Below, in pieces: positions 7,922 through 16,082 of a DNA stretch of 64,000 nucleotides (its first letter is position 1; each line of letters opens with the position of its first letter). The notes beneath the pieces are model-generated. The model made no database searches. It saw only the letters and a list, made by a program, of their open reading frames with translations, and was not told the origin of the DNA. A program made the translations under genes and the position numbers. Source of the stretch: JANQEU01 sp965228045. Its GTDB lineage: Bacteria > Bacteroidota > Bacteroidia > Cytophagales > Cyclobacteriaceae. The stretch covers positions 4,712,001 through 4,776,000 of the forward strand of contig OZ245789.1 in NCBI GenBank assembly GCA_965228045.1. Direction: 5' to 3'.

Positions 7922-8505
7922 CTTTTTCTCCAGCTCACCCATCCCCATACGGCAATAATGGTCCAGATCAAATACTGTACACTGGTAAGTGGAAGACCTT
8001 TATAATAATACAATGGGACAGCAATGAGATCGGTGATGATCCAATAAATCCAATGTTCAAGCTTTTTCCTGGCCATCAACCACATGGCTGCAATAGGAAA
8101 AGCCGTGGAAGCGGCATCCCAGTTAGGTACATCGCTGTCTGTAAAATCCAGTCCTAACCGGATCAAAAGAAATGATACTACCGTGATCCCTATGGCTATG
8201 AGGTGCTCCTTGGTGTTATTGACCGTAATTGGTATCTGAGGCGCATCATCATCTGTATTTTTCCAATAGTACCAACCATAAACGCTCATTATGAAATAGT
8301 AAGCATTGATGCCCGCGTCTGCATAGAGCTTATATTGAAAGGCTATCCATACGTATATCAACACATTTACAATACCCGTAGGATAGACCAGGATGTTTTC
8401 TTGCTTAGAGTACCAGACAGTCAGCAGACCAAAGAACACTGCAATGAACTCCAGCCATGAAGTATTGCCAATTTGTATAAGAAACTCGTTCCAAAAGTCA
8501 GACAT
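7906..8505 (-). CDS. PnuC-family vitamin transporter, candidate nicotinamide riboside permease
   Basis: 199-residue PnuC-family membrane protein with about seven hydrophobic segments. Family marks are 'YPTGIVNVLIYVW', 'GINAYYFIMSVYGWYYW', 'WIYWIITDLIAVPLYYYKG' and the C-terminal 'VWGWVSWRKS'. It is upstream, on the same strand, of the NadR-like kinase gene, but the coiled-coil gene on the other strand lies between. The facilitator-plus-kinase pairing fits nicotinamide riboside salvage. A thiamine role is also possible given the nearby TPP riboswitch. It is only distantly similar to the other PnuC at 2967-3527. Confidence 0.85.
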   Translation of the reverse strand: MSDFWNEFLIQIGNTSWLEFIAVFFGLLTVWYSKQENILVYPTGIVNVLIYVWIAFQYKLYADAGINAYYFIMSVYGWYYWKNTDDDAPQIPITVNNTKEHLIAIGITVVSFLLIRLGLDFTDSDVPNWDAASTAFPIAAMWLMARKKLEHWIYWIITDLIAVPLYYYKGLPLTSVQYLIWTIIAVWGWVSWRKSYLGS

Positions 8506-8560
8506 CGCAACAATATTAAATTATTTTCCTCCGCTATTTTTAATATGGTCAATGTGGTCG

Positions 8561-8568
8561 TAGTTTTG
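8561..8568 (+). promoter_or_regulatory. guaB promoter -7 box
   Basis: TAGTTTTG matches TAnnTTTG exactly, 30 bases before the guaB start codon. The -33 region reads TTTTTAA, not a clean TTTG, so only the -7 element is well supported. Confidence 0.5.
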
Positions 8569-8598
8569 CACGGCAAATAATGATTCCTGTTATTTGCT

Positions 8599-10071
8599 AT
8601 GAGCTTCGACAACAATAAATTTCTCTTTGAGGCACTCACTTATGATGATGTCCTCCTACTCCCCGGATATTCCGAGGTTTTACCACGAGATACGGATACT
8701 TCCACCCAACTCACCCGAAAGATTAAGCTGAATATCCCACTGGTTTCAGCTGCGATGGATACCGTCACGGAGGACAAACTTGCGATTTCCATGGCACTGG
8801 AAGGCGGCATTGGCATTATCCACAAAAACATGACCATTCAGCAACAGACCTCACTGGTGAGGAAAGTGAAAAGATCCCAAAGTGGAATGATCCTGGATCC
8901 CATCACACTGAATGTAAAAAGCACTGCGGGTGACGCAGAGCTGATCATGAAAGAGAATAAAATCGGCGGAATTCCGGTAGTGGATGAGCAAAACAGGTTG
9001 ATCGGGATCATAACAAATCGTGACCTTCGGTTCCAAAAGAACATGTCAACCCCCGTCACGGAAATCATGACACAGGAAAATCTGATCACTGCGGGTGCTG
9101 AGGTAGGTCTTGAAGAAGCTGAAGGAATATTGCAGGAACACAAAATCGAAAAACTACCAATTGTCAACAAAGACTACAAGCTCACCGGGTTGATTACCTA
9201 CAAGGATATCCTCAAAAACAAAGATCGGCCAAATGCCTGTAAAGATGAATTTGGACGCTTAAGGGTGGGGGCAGCAGTTGGGGTGACTCCTGATATGAAT
9301 GATCGCATTGAGTCTCTGGTGAAAGCAGGTGTTGACCTGGTGAGTATAGATACCGCTCATGGTCACTCCAAAGGCGTGATGGAAAGTGCCAGAAACGTCA
9401 AGAAGAAATTTCCCGAAGTTGAACTAATGGTAGGGAACATTGCCACTGCAGAGGCTGCAAAAGACCTCTCAAAGATTGGAGTAGACGCCATAAAAGTAGG
9501 TGTGGGACCTGGAAGCATTTGTACTACCAGAATCATAGCTGGAGTAGGTGTGCCACAGCTCTCAGCGGTTTACGAATCCGCCAAAGCCATAAAAGGTTCC
9601 GGTATACCCATCGTTGCGGATGGAGGAATTCGCTTTAGCGGGGATCTTGTGAAAGCAATTGCAGCTGGAGCTAACACTGTAATGATTGGATCACTACTAG
9701 CCGGAACCGAGGAAGCTCCCGGGGAGGTAATCCTTTATGAAGGAAGAAAATTCAAAACCTACAGAGGTATGGGATCTGTCGAAGCAATGGAGGAAGGTTC
9801 GAAAGACAGGTACTTTCAGGATGCGGAGGATGACATCAAAAAATTGGTTCCGGAAGGTATAGTGGGCCGTGTACCATACAAAGGATTGGTAAATGAAGTT
9901 CTTTACCAGATGGTCGGTGGATTGAAAGCCGGAATGGGCTATTGTGGTGCAGAGAATATCGAAGCGCTCCAGGGCGCCAGGTTTGTGAAAATCACCAATG
10001 CCGGTACCATAGAAAGCCACCCGCACGATATTCAGGTAACCAGAGAGGCACCTAACTACTCCAGACGTTAA
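8599..10071 (+). CDS. guaB: Inosine-5'-monophosphate dehydrogenase
   Basis: 490-residue IMP dehydrogenase, the NAD-dependent first step from IMP to GMP in the cytoplasm. The (beta/alpha)8 barrel begins with 'LTYDDVLLLPGYSEVLP'. Two CBS domains (about residues 95-205, 'GIPVVDEQNRLIGIITNRDL' and 'KLPIVNKDYKLTGLITYKDIL') interrupt it. The catalytic loop 'GPGSICTT' carries Cys308, and the flap segment 'YRGMGSVEAM' follows. Length and order are standard. It is probably monocistronic: a promoter box precedes it, and a 79-base gap with another box follows. Confidence 0.98.
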   Translation: MSFDNNKFLFEALTYDDVLLLPGYSEVLPRDTDTSTQLTRKIKLNIPLVSAAMDTVTEDKLAISMALEGGIGIIHKNMTIQQQTSLVRKVKRSQSGMILDPITLNVKSTAGDAELIMKENKIGGIPVVDEQNRLIGIITNRDLRFQKNMSTPVTEIMTQENLITAGAEVGLEEAEGILQEHKIEKLPIVNKDYKLTGLITYKDILKNKDRPNACKDEFGRLRVGAAVGVTPDMNDRIESLVKAGVDLVSIDTAHGHSKGVMESARNVKKKFPEVELMVGNIATAEAAKDLSKIGVDAIKVGVGPGSICTTRIIAGVGVPQLSAVYESAKAIKGSGIPIVADGGIRFSGDLVKAIAAGANTVMIGSLLAGTEEAPGEVILYEGRKFKTYRGMGSVEAMEEGSKDRYFQDAEDDIKKLVPEGIVGRVPYKGLVNEVLYQMVGGLKAGMGYCGAENIEALQGARFVKITNAGTIESHPHDIQVTREAPNYSRR

Positions 10072-10132
10072 TAATTCTTAATTATTGACCATCGTTTGTT
10101 AGCCCGAATAATGTTAATTTGGGTGAGCAGTC

Positions 10133-10140
10133 TATTTTTG
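10133..10140 (+). promoter_or_regulatory. Candidate -7 box before the SpoIIE-phosphatase gene
   Basis: TATTTTTG matches TAnnTTTG exactly but ends only 10 bases before the ATG, so the leader would be just a few bases long. There is no TTG at the usual distance upstream. It could be a short-leader promoter or chance. Confidence 0.3.
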
Positions 10141-10150
10141 CCTTTCCCTA

Positions 10151-12196
10151 ATGTCTCGGAACGCAAAAATTCGGATCTCCCTTATACTGGGCATTCTCTC
10201 ATGGATCTTGTTCAGTTTTTTTGACCTGTATTTTATAATACTGGACAGACACTCTATGTCTGAGGCCTATGTGGAAATTCTGCCTCAGGCGTTTCTTACA
10301 CTTTTCATACTTTCCATATTATTCTACTACAGGTATATTATAACCAAAGCCGAGAGTATAAACTTTCTGGATTTGCTCTGGAGGGTGTTTATAACAGGTC
10401 TTATTACCACGATCATATCCCTGTTGCTCAGGCTAATACTAAATCTGTATGCGGGGTCTTCCTTTATGGAAAATCCGGTGACGGTTAACTTTTTTTACCA
10501 CGCTTATGTCGCCCTTGTGGTCATCTATCTCATTTCCACATTTGTGGTTTGGAAAAGATTCATTCTTTATCAGAAATCCAAGAAGCTCATCAACCTTTGG
10601 AATTTCTTTGAGTATGCGCTAATGCTCAGTCTGCTCTTCGACTTCTTCGGTAATAGCCTTCAATCATATTCTACGGAGGTGGCACTTGTTTTCCTTACTT
10701 CATTTTCACTGATCCTGTCATTCAATCTTAAATGGGTAGCTTATCTCAACTTCAGGCAGAAATGGAAAACCATTCTGTTTATTCTGCTCTCGGGGATATA
10801 TCTCTACCATTTTTATCTAAACCTGGCATCTTTTCCTGGTCGTGATGAGGTAGTGTACGATCTGATGGACCGGGTTTTTATCGTTTCGGTATTTTTATTC
10901 ATCTTTCTCTATGCGGTGATCTCTGTATTGGTAACGCTATTTAACCTTCCTACATCCTCAGTTTTTGAAAGGAAACTTCAGGAGGCTGTGGATTTTCAGA
11001 AGCTAAGTCAAAGTGTGCCAGCTGGACAAAGTGAGATCGAAACGTATGATATTTTGATTGAATCTTCCATGAGTGCTGTTTTCGCCGATGCCGCCTGGCT
11101 GGAAGTAAAAGGCGAATCCGAGAGTAGGATACTCACAAAGAACATCAAAGAAAAATCTGTTCAGGAGATCAAGGGTATGATTCAGGACAAGGATCTAAAG
11201 GCAATCATTGATCTGAAATACTCCAATAATATTCGACAAAACAAAGTATTTACTTCCCTTCCGAAGGCTGATTTCCGATCTATTTTTGCGCTTCCTATAC
11301 TGATCAAAAATCAGCAGGTGGGCGTCCTCGTCCTTCTTCAGGAAGTGAATGATGCTTTCAACAAGGAGATGGTGAGTATCATCACCACTTTCGTAAATCA
11401 AGCCAGCATAACTTTGGAAAATGCCCGTCTGCTGGATGAAGCTATTGAAAACGAACGATATAAGGAGCAGCTGAAAATCGCCAAGAACGTTCAGAAAAGC
11501 TTACTTCCTGGAAATCTTGATGCCAGCGAAAAGTTTTGTATATCCGCTTACTCGATGGCCGCCGATGAAGTGGGAGGTGATTACTACGATCTGATTACCC
11601 ATGATCTAGGTGAATACAGTCTTATCATAGGGGATGTGTCCGGTAAAGGGACCTCTGCTGCCTTTAATATGGCTCAGATGAAGGGAATCTTCCATAGTCT
11701 TGGTCGTCAAAATCTGGATTCAAATGATTTTATCATCCAGGCAAATCTTGCGCTGGCCCGCTGTCTGGAGAAAACCTCCTTCATTACGGCATCTTATTAC
11801 AGAATAAATACGGAGAAAAAGCAAATAGAATTTACACGTGCCGGACATTGCCCTACTCTATTTTACAGAAAACAAACCGGGAATTCTGAGTTTCTAAAGA
11901 CAAAGGGTATGGGCCTTGGGATTTTAAGAAACTCCGAATACTCAAAATACGTTCATAGTAATTCCCTGAGCTATGAACCGGGAGACATGCTATTATTACA
12001 CACCGATGGAATCACGGAGGCGATGGATTCGAGTGGGAGGCAATTTGGTGAGCAAAATCTAAAAGAGACATTTGATAAATACAGTCATCTCGAACCTGAG
12101 AAGATAAAAGAAGGTATAATAGAGGAACTTTATACATTCCTCAACGGTAAAAAATTAGATGATGATTACACACTGGTGATCATAAAGTTCAATTAA
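10151..12196 (+). CDS. Membrane-bound GAF-SpoIIE serine phosphatase (RsbU-like)
   Basis: 681-residue PP2C-type phosphatase likely to dephosphorylate the STAS protein encoded next. The N-terminal 265 residues have about seven or eight hydrophobic segments. A GAF-like sensor (about 285-440, 'LPILIKNQQVGVLVLLQEV') and a linker helix ('IAKNVQKSLLPG', as in RsbU) follow. The C-terminal SpoIIE domain (about 460-680) has metal-binding acids Asp472 and Asp477 in 'ADEVGGDYYD', Asp495 in 'GDVSGKG', and Asp619 in 'HTDGITEA'. The membrane part could sense an envelope or small-molecule signal. The gene ends in TAATG, overlapping the next start by one base, which indicates translational coupling. Confidence 0.92.
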   Translation: MSRNAKIRISLILGILSWILFSFFDLYFIILDRHSMSEAYVEILPQAFLTLFILSILFYYRYIITKAESINFLDLLWRVFITGLITTIISLLLRLILNLYAGSSFMENPVTVNFFYHAYVALVVIYLISTFVVWKRFILYQKSKKLINLWNFFEYALMLSLLFDFFGNSLQSYSTEVALVFLTSFSLILSFNLKWVAYLNFRQKWKTILFILLSGIYLYHFYLNLASFPGRDEVVYDLMDRVFIVSVFLFIFLYAVISVLVTLFNLPTSSVFERKLQEAVDFQKLSQSVPAGQSEIETYDILIESSMSAVFADAAWLEVKGESESRILTKNIKEKSVQEIKGMIQDKDLKAIIDLKYSNNIRQNKVFTSLPKADFRSIFALPILIKNQQVGVLVLLQEVNDAFNKEMVSIITTFVNQASITLENARLLDEAIENERYKEQLKIAKNVQKSLLPGNLDASEKFCISAYSMAADEVGGDYYDLITHDLGEYSLIIGDVSGKGTSAAFNMAQMKGIFHSLGRQNLDSNDFIIQANLALARCLEKTSFITASYYRINTEKKQIEFTRAGHCPTLFYRKQTGNSEFLKTKGMGLGILRNSEYSKYVHSNSLSYEPGDMLLLHTDGITEAMDSSGRQFGEQNLKETFDKYSHLEPEKIKEGIIEELYTFLNGKKLDDDYTLVIIKFN

Positions 12197-12531
12197 TGGT
12201 AAAAATTAGTAATAACGATATCGAAGGTGTACATGAAATTGTAGTGAATGGAGAGATAGATGCTAGCTCCTCCATTCACCTGGACAATGCCCTGGAAGAA
12301 GCCTTCAAATCACACAAAAAGATTCTCATTGACCTCAATGATTTATCATATATCTCATCTGCTGGATTAGGTGTTTTCATCGCTCGGCTGGAAGAGATTA
12401 AGGAAAATAAAATCACCATGATTCTGTTCGGAATGAACGAAAAAGTCAAAAATGTTTTTTCAATCCTTGGATTAGAAGAACTGTTAATGATAAAAGACAA
12501 CAGGCAGGAAGCAGTGAAGGAATTTGAATAA
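12196..12531 (+). CDS. STAS-domain anti-sigma factor antagonist
   Basis: 111-residue single STAS domain of the SpoIIAA/RsbV type. The family phosphorylation loop is 'YISSAGLGVF', with Ser54-Ser55 at the phospho-acceptor position. In known systems the unphosphorylated form binds the partner kinase and frees its target. It lies between the phosphatase and kinase genes, overlapping the first by one base and the second by eight, so the three products should be made together. Confidence 0.92.
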   Translation: MVKISNNDIEGVHEIVVNGEIDASSSIHLDNALEEAFKSHKKILIDLNDLSYISSAGLGVFIARLEEIKENKITMILFGMNEKVKNVFSILGLEELLMIKDNRQEAVKEFE

Positions 12532-12934
12532 CCAGATTACCATATCGTGTAAAAAGTCAAATCTGACCCGCATCAGAAATTTTGTGGAGGAGACTTTGTC
12601 CTCTCATTCAATAGCTGAATTGGAGATGCACAAAATGGTCCTGGCTGTTGATGAAGTTTGTGCCAACCTCATCATACACGCCAATAATTGTGATGATCAT
12701 ATGCATCTGGAACTAACCATAAACTTTAGCGATGGTGCGGTTGAATTCGTAATCGTAGACAAAGGCCTTGGTTTCGATATTAATCAATACAAAGAACCCA
12801 AACTGGATGAAATTGTCACTTCGAAGCGAAAAGGAGGCTTGGGGCTAATGCTTGTTAAGAGAATCATGGACAAAATTGAGTTCTCAACTGAAAAGAATCA
12901 TAATATTTGCAGGCTAGTAAAGAACATATCTTGA
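12524..12934 (+). CDS. RsbW/SpoIIAB-type serine kinase (HATPase_c)
   Basis: 136-residue histidine-kinase-like ATPase of the anti-sigma type. The N-box is 'AVDEVCANLIIHA' (about residues 41-53), the G1 box 'VDKGLGFD' (about 85) and the G2 box 'KGGLGLMLVKRIMD' (about 106-119). It should phosphorylate the STAS protein and sequester a target. The start is TTG at 12524: an in-frame TGA at 12515 rules out anything earlier, and the first ATG is about 35 codons in, too late for the fold. No sigma factor or other target is encoded nearby, so the output is unknown. Confidence 0.88.
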   Translation: MNNQITISCKKSNLTRIRNFVEETLSSHSIAELEMHKMVLAVDEVCANLIIHANNCDDHMHLELTINFSDGAVEFVIVDKGLGFDINQYKEPKLDEIVTSKRKGGLGLMLVKRIMDKIEFSTEKNHNICRLVKNIS

Positions 12935-13797
12935 TTTTCTTCAGGCGACATCTTCTCTTTTTATTTATACCTGTATTGATGGGATGCGAATACTTCCAGC
13001 CAAACGAGGCATTGACCGGAAGGAAAGTCGTAGCCCGAATTGAGGACGAAACGCTTTACCAGGATGACCTTGAAAGAACCATTCCAAGAAATATTTCCTC
13101 GGATGACAGTATCAAACTCGCGGATAAAATCGTTCAGGACTGGATAAAAAAGAAACTCCTCGTAAATAGGGCCCTGGAAGAGCTCGCACTAGATCAGGAG
13201 CAAATTGAAGCTAGAATTCAGGAATACAGGGATGCCCTTATTGTGCACGAATTTGAGAAACTATATATCAACTCTCATCTTGACACTGAAGTTGATTCCA
13301 GTGAAATTGGTGACTATTACCTGAATAATTCTGACAACTTTGTGCTGAAACAAAATATCGTTAGATGTCTCTTCGCACGTATCCCTAAAACAGCCCCTGA
13401 CCTTCAAAGAATCAGGCGAAATATAAGGTCATACCCTAACGCTAATAAGGAAGACATTGAAGAATATTGTTTGCGTTATGCAATGAATTCATTTCTGGAT
13501 GACTCAGTTTGGGTGAACTTCGAAGAGCTGATAATGGGAACACCTATTCAGGAAATAGATGACAAAATACGATGGTTAAACAACACTCAATTCAGTGAAA
13601 CCCGCGATGACAGTTTCGTATTTTTTGTCAGAATACTTGAATTTAAAATTTCAAATGAGCTGTCTCCATTGGCATTTATCAAAGATGACATTGAAAGTAT
13701 CATCATCAATAAACGTAAACTTGAATTAAAACGAGACCTTGAGACGACGGTATATGAGGAAGGAATTAAAAACAAAAGCTTTGAGGTACTTAAGTAG
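12931..13797 (+). CDS. SurA-like lipoprotein without an evident PPIase domain
   Basis: 288-residue predicted periplasmic lipoprotein. The chosen start is a TTG whose last bases overlap the stop of the kinase gene (TTGA). It gives a compact lipoprotein signal with 'FFRRHLLFLFIPVLMGC'. A TTG at 12907 is the other option. Residues about 25-130 resemble the SurA/PpiC chaperone N-domain ('VVARIEDETLYQDDLERTIP', 'VQDWIKKKLLVNRALEELAL'). No parvulin catalytic core is recognisable. The 3' end overlaps the next SurA-like gene by 44 bases. It likely helps outer-membrane protein folding as a partner of that protein. Confidence 0.75.
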   Translation: MIFFRRHLLFLFIPVLMGCEYFQPNEALTGRKVVARIEDETLYQDDLERTIPRNISSDDSIKLADKIVQDWIKKKLLVNRALEELALDQEQIEARIQEYRDALIVHEFEKLYINSHLDTEVDSSEIGDYYLNNSDNFVLKQNIVRCLFARIPKTAPDLQRIRRNIRSYPNANKEDIEEYCLRYAMNSFLDDSVWVNFEELIMGTPIQEIDDKIRWLNNTQFSETRDDSFVFFVRILEFKISNELSPLAFIKDDIESIIINKRKLELKRDLETTVYEEGIKNKSFEVLK

Positions 13798-15103
13798 TCT
13801 AATATTCATTCTGGTGGTTCATATCGGATATAGTCAGTCGGATATGGTAATCGACAGGATCATAGCCAAGGTGGATAATTATATCGTATTAAAATCCGAT
13901 CTGGAAAAGGCATACCTGGATTACCTCTCAAGAGGCGAATTCAGGCAAGGTGACACCAGGTGCCAAATTCTACAGCAGCTAGTTGTGAATAAGATGCTCG
14001 TTGCCAAAGCTGAAATAGATTCGGTATTGGTCGATGATGCTGAAGTTTCAGCAGACCTGACAAGAAGAATGAATTATATAGTCCAGCAGATTGGTTCCGC
14101 GGAGGAAGTAGAACAATTCTACGGTAAAAGCCTCGAACAAATCGAAAGCGAGCTATTCAATGAGATCAAGGAGCAACTGACCATCCAAAGAATGCAATCC
14201 GAGATTTCCTCGAAGATCAAAGTGACACCATCCGAAGTCAAAAAATTCTTTAACAATATTCCCACTGATTCCCTTCCTTATTTTTCTACGGAAGTGACGG
14301 TAGCTCAAATTGTAAAAAATCCGGAACCAGGTCCTGATCAGATTTCAGCTATTGAGAATCAGCTGATAAGTCTGAGAGGGAGGATAAAAGAGGGCGAATC
14401 ATTTGCTGAGCTTGCAAGGTTGCACTCTGACGATCCTGGTTCGGCATCCAAAGGAGGTGTTTTACCATTTTTTAAGAGAGGTGAATTAGCACCTGAATAT
14501 GAAGCCACCGCCCTTACAATGGAAAAAGGTGAAATATCATTGCCAGTTCGTTCTGAGTTTGGAATTCATATTATTGAACTACTTGAAAAAAGAGGGAATA
14601 CTTTCAAATCGAGACACATTCTCAAGATTCCGAAACCTTCACAACGTGACATAGAAAAGGCAGAGAGAGAGCTGGATTCCATTAGAAATCTTATTCTAAA
14701 TGACGATAGTATTACATTTAGAAACGCCGCAAATCAGTGGTCAGATGATGAGATCACTAAAAGCAGTGGTGGCTACTTCATCAGTAGTGACGGGGCAGCC
14801 CGACTTTCAGTGGAGTCCTTGGATCCCAATATATTCTTCACTATCGACACCATGCAGATCGGATCAATTACAAAACCAATCAGATTTACGAATCAGAATG
14901 GAGATGTCGCATTTAGAATATTGTATTACGAAAGCAAAGTACCGCCGCATCAGGCCAATTTGAAGGATGATTATCAAAAAATAGCACAGGCAGCAATCAA
15001 TAAGAAAAAGTCTGAGAAATTATCTGAGTGGTTCGATAAAGCGAGGGAGGATGTTTACATTGAGATCATTGATGATTACGGATACTGTAATCTTGTCAAC
15101 TAA
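13754..15103 (+). CDS. SurA-like periplasmic chaperone / parvulin peptidyl-prolyl isomerase
   Basis: 449-residue exported chaperone-isomerase for outer-membrane protein assembly. From the ATG at 13754 the N-terminus is a Sec signal ('LSSLIFILVVHIGYSQ'). A TTG 15 bases upstream is less likely. The SurA N-domain begins 'IDRIIAKVDNYIVLKSDLE'. A full PpiC domain lies at about 170-275 ('FAELARLHSDDPGSASKGGVL', 'EFGIHIIELLEKRG') and a second, degenerate one at about 280-390 ('SRHILKIP', 'GGYF'). Together with the preceding lipoprotein it forms a chaperone pair inside the partner-switching operon. Confidence 0.88.
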   Translation: MRKELKTKALRYLSSLIFILVVHIGYSQSDMVIDRIIAKVDNYIVLKSDLEKAYLDYLSRGEFRQGDTRCQILQQLVVNKMLVAKAEIDSVLVDDAEVSADLTRRMNYIVQQIGSAEEVEQFYGKSLEQIESELFNEIKEQLTIQRMQSEISSKIKVTPSEVKKFFNNIPTDSLPYFSTEVTVAQIVKNPEPGPDQISAIENQLISLRGRIKEGESFAELARLHSDDPGSASKGGVLPFFKRGELAPEYEATALTMEKGEISLPVRSEFGIHIIELLEKRGNTFKSRHILKIPKPSQRDIEKAERELDSIRNLILNDDSITFRNAANQWSDDEITKSSGGYFISSDGAARLSVESLDPNIFFTIDTMQIGSITKPIRFTNQNGDVAFRILYYESKVPPHQANLKDDYQKIAQAAINKKKSEKLSEWFDKAREDVYIEIIDDYGYCNLVN

Positions 15104-15115
15104 CAGGACTAATTA

Positions 15116-16081
15116 ATGGCAGAAGAAAAAAATCTTAAAGAGGAAGCAGACCGTCTGTTTAAGGCATTTGAAAGTTTGAATGCTGAGATTTCAAAAACAA
15201 TCATTGGACAGGATGAGATAGTGAAACTTCTCACCATTTCCATTTTCTGTGGTGGTCATTCCCTTCTTGTCGGTGTGCCCGGACTTGCGAAAACTTTACT
15301 TATACACACACTGGCTAAATCACTCAGCCTGAATTTTAATCGAATACAGTTTACCCCTGACTTAATGCCTTCCGACATCTTGGGAGCTGAGACACTGGAT
15401 AAAGAACGAAACTTTCAATTCATCAAAGGACCCATATTCGCCAATGTAATATTAGCTGATGAGATCAACCGAACCCCACCAAAAACACAAAGTGCTTTAC
15501 TTGAAAGTATGCAGGAGTATTCGGTGACAACCGCAGGCAAACGATATGACCTGGATAGACCGTTCTTTGTACTGGCCACTCAAAACCCGATCGAACAGGA
15601 AGGAACATATCCGCTGCCAGAGGCTCAGTTGGATCGGTTCATGATGATGATCAAATTGTCTTACCCTGACTATCAATCAGAGATCGAGATCGTGAAAAGG
15701 ACCACATCCGATGTTATTCAGGAGGTAAGTTCGGTTATTTCCAAGGAGGACATTCTCACCTTCCAGGAGCTTGTAAAAAAAGTACCGGTGGTGGACAATG
15801 TGTTTGAGTATGCTGTCTCATTGGTGCACAAAACACGACCATTCACGGAAAAAAGCCATGAGATTAGTAACGAGTATCTTGAATGGGGTGCAGGACCACG
15901 TGCCAGTCAATTCCTGATTTTAGGAGCTAAGTGTCATGCTCTTATTTCCGGCAAGTATTCCCCGGATATAGAAGATGTAAAGGCGGTAGCATTGCCTATT
16001 CTTCGACACAGAATAGTTAGAAACTTCAAATCAGAGGCGGAAGGACTCACGGAAGAAAAGATTCTTGAGTCATTGCTCTAA
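15116..16081 (+). CDS. MoxR-family AAA+ ATPase
   Basis: 321-residue MoxR/RavA-type ATPase, which remodels or activates protein complexes, often with VWA-domain partners. Walker A is 'GVPGLAKT' (from residue 53), Walker B is 'ILADEINRTPPKTQSALLE', sensor 1 is 'VLATQNPIEQEGTYPLPEAQLDRF', and the MoxR lid domain follows. It starts 12 bases after the SurA-like gene and closes the plus-strand run that begins at 10.15 kb. The usual partners (DUF58, VWA and BatA-like genes) are absent from the window; its stop is one base from the convergent pheS. Confidence 0.93.
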   Translation: MAEEKNLKEEADRLFKAFESLNAEISKTIIGQDEIVKLLTISIFCGGHSLLVGVPGLAKTLLIHTLAKSLSLNFNRIQFTPDLMPSDILGAETLDKERNFQFIKGPIFANVILADEINRTPPKTQSALLESMQEYSVTTAGKRYDLDRPFFVLATQNPIEQEGTYPLPEAQLDRFMMMIKLSYPDYQSEIEIVKRTTSDVIQEVSSVISKEDILTFQELVKKVPVVDNVFEYAVSLVHKTRPFTEKSHEISNEYLEWGAGPRASQFLILGAKCHALISGKYSPDIEDVKAVALPILRHRIVRNFKSEAEGLTEEKILESLL

Positions 16082-16082
16082 T

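Noticed and set aside
7523..7948. Minus-strand frame of 141 codons coding for an extremely hydrophobic Leu/Phe-rich peptide
   Set aside because: It is the exact mirror of the Lys/Glu/Gln-rich coiled-coil gene: AAA, GAA and CAG codons read backwards give Phe and Leu. It overlaps two convincing genes and has no support of its own.
10069..10087. Inverted repeat AATAATT-CTT-AATTATT after guaB as a terminator
   Set aside because: The stem is entirely A-T and no T-tract follows, so it would be too weak for intrinsic termination.
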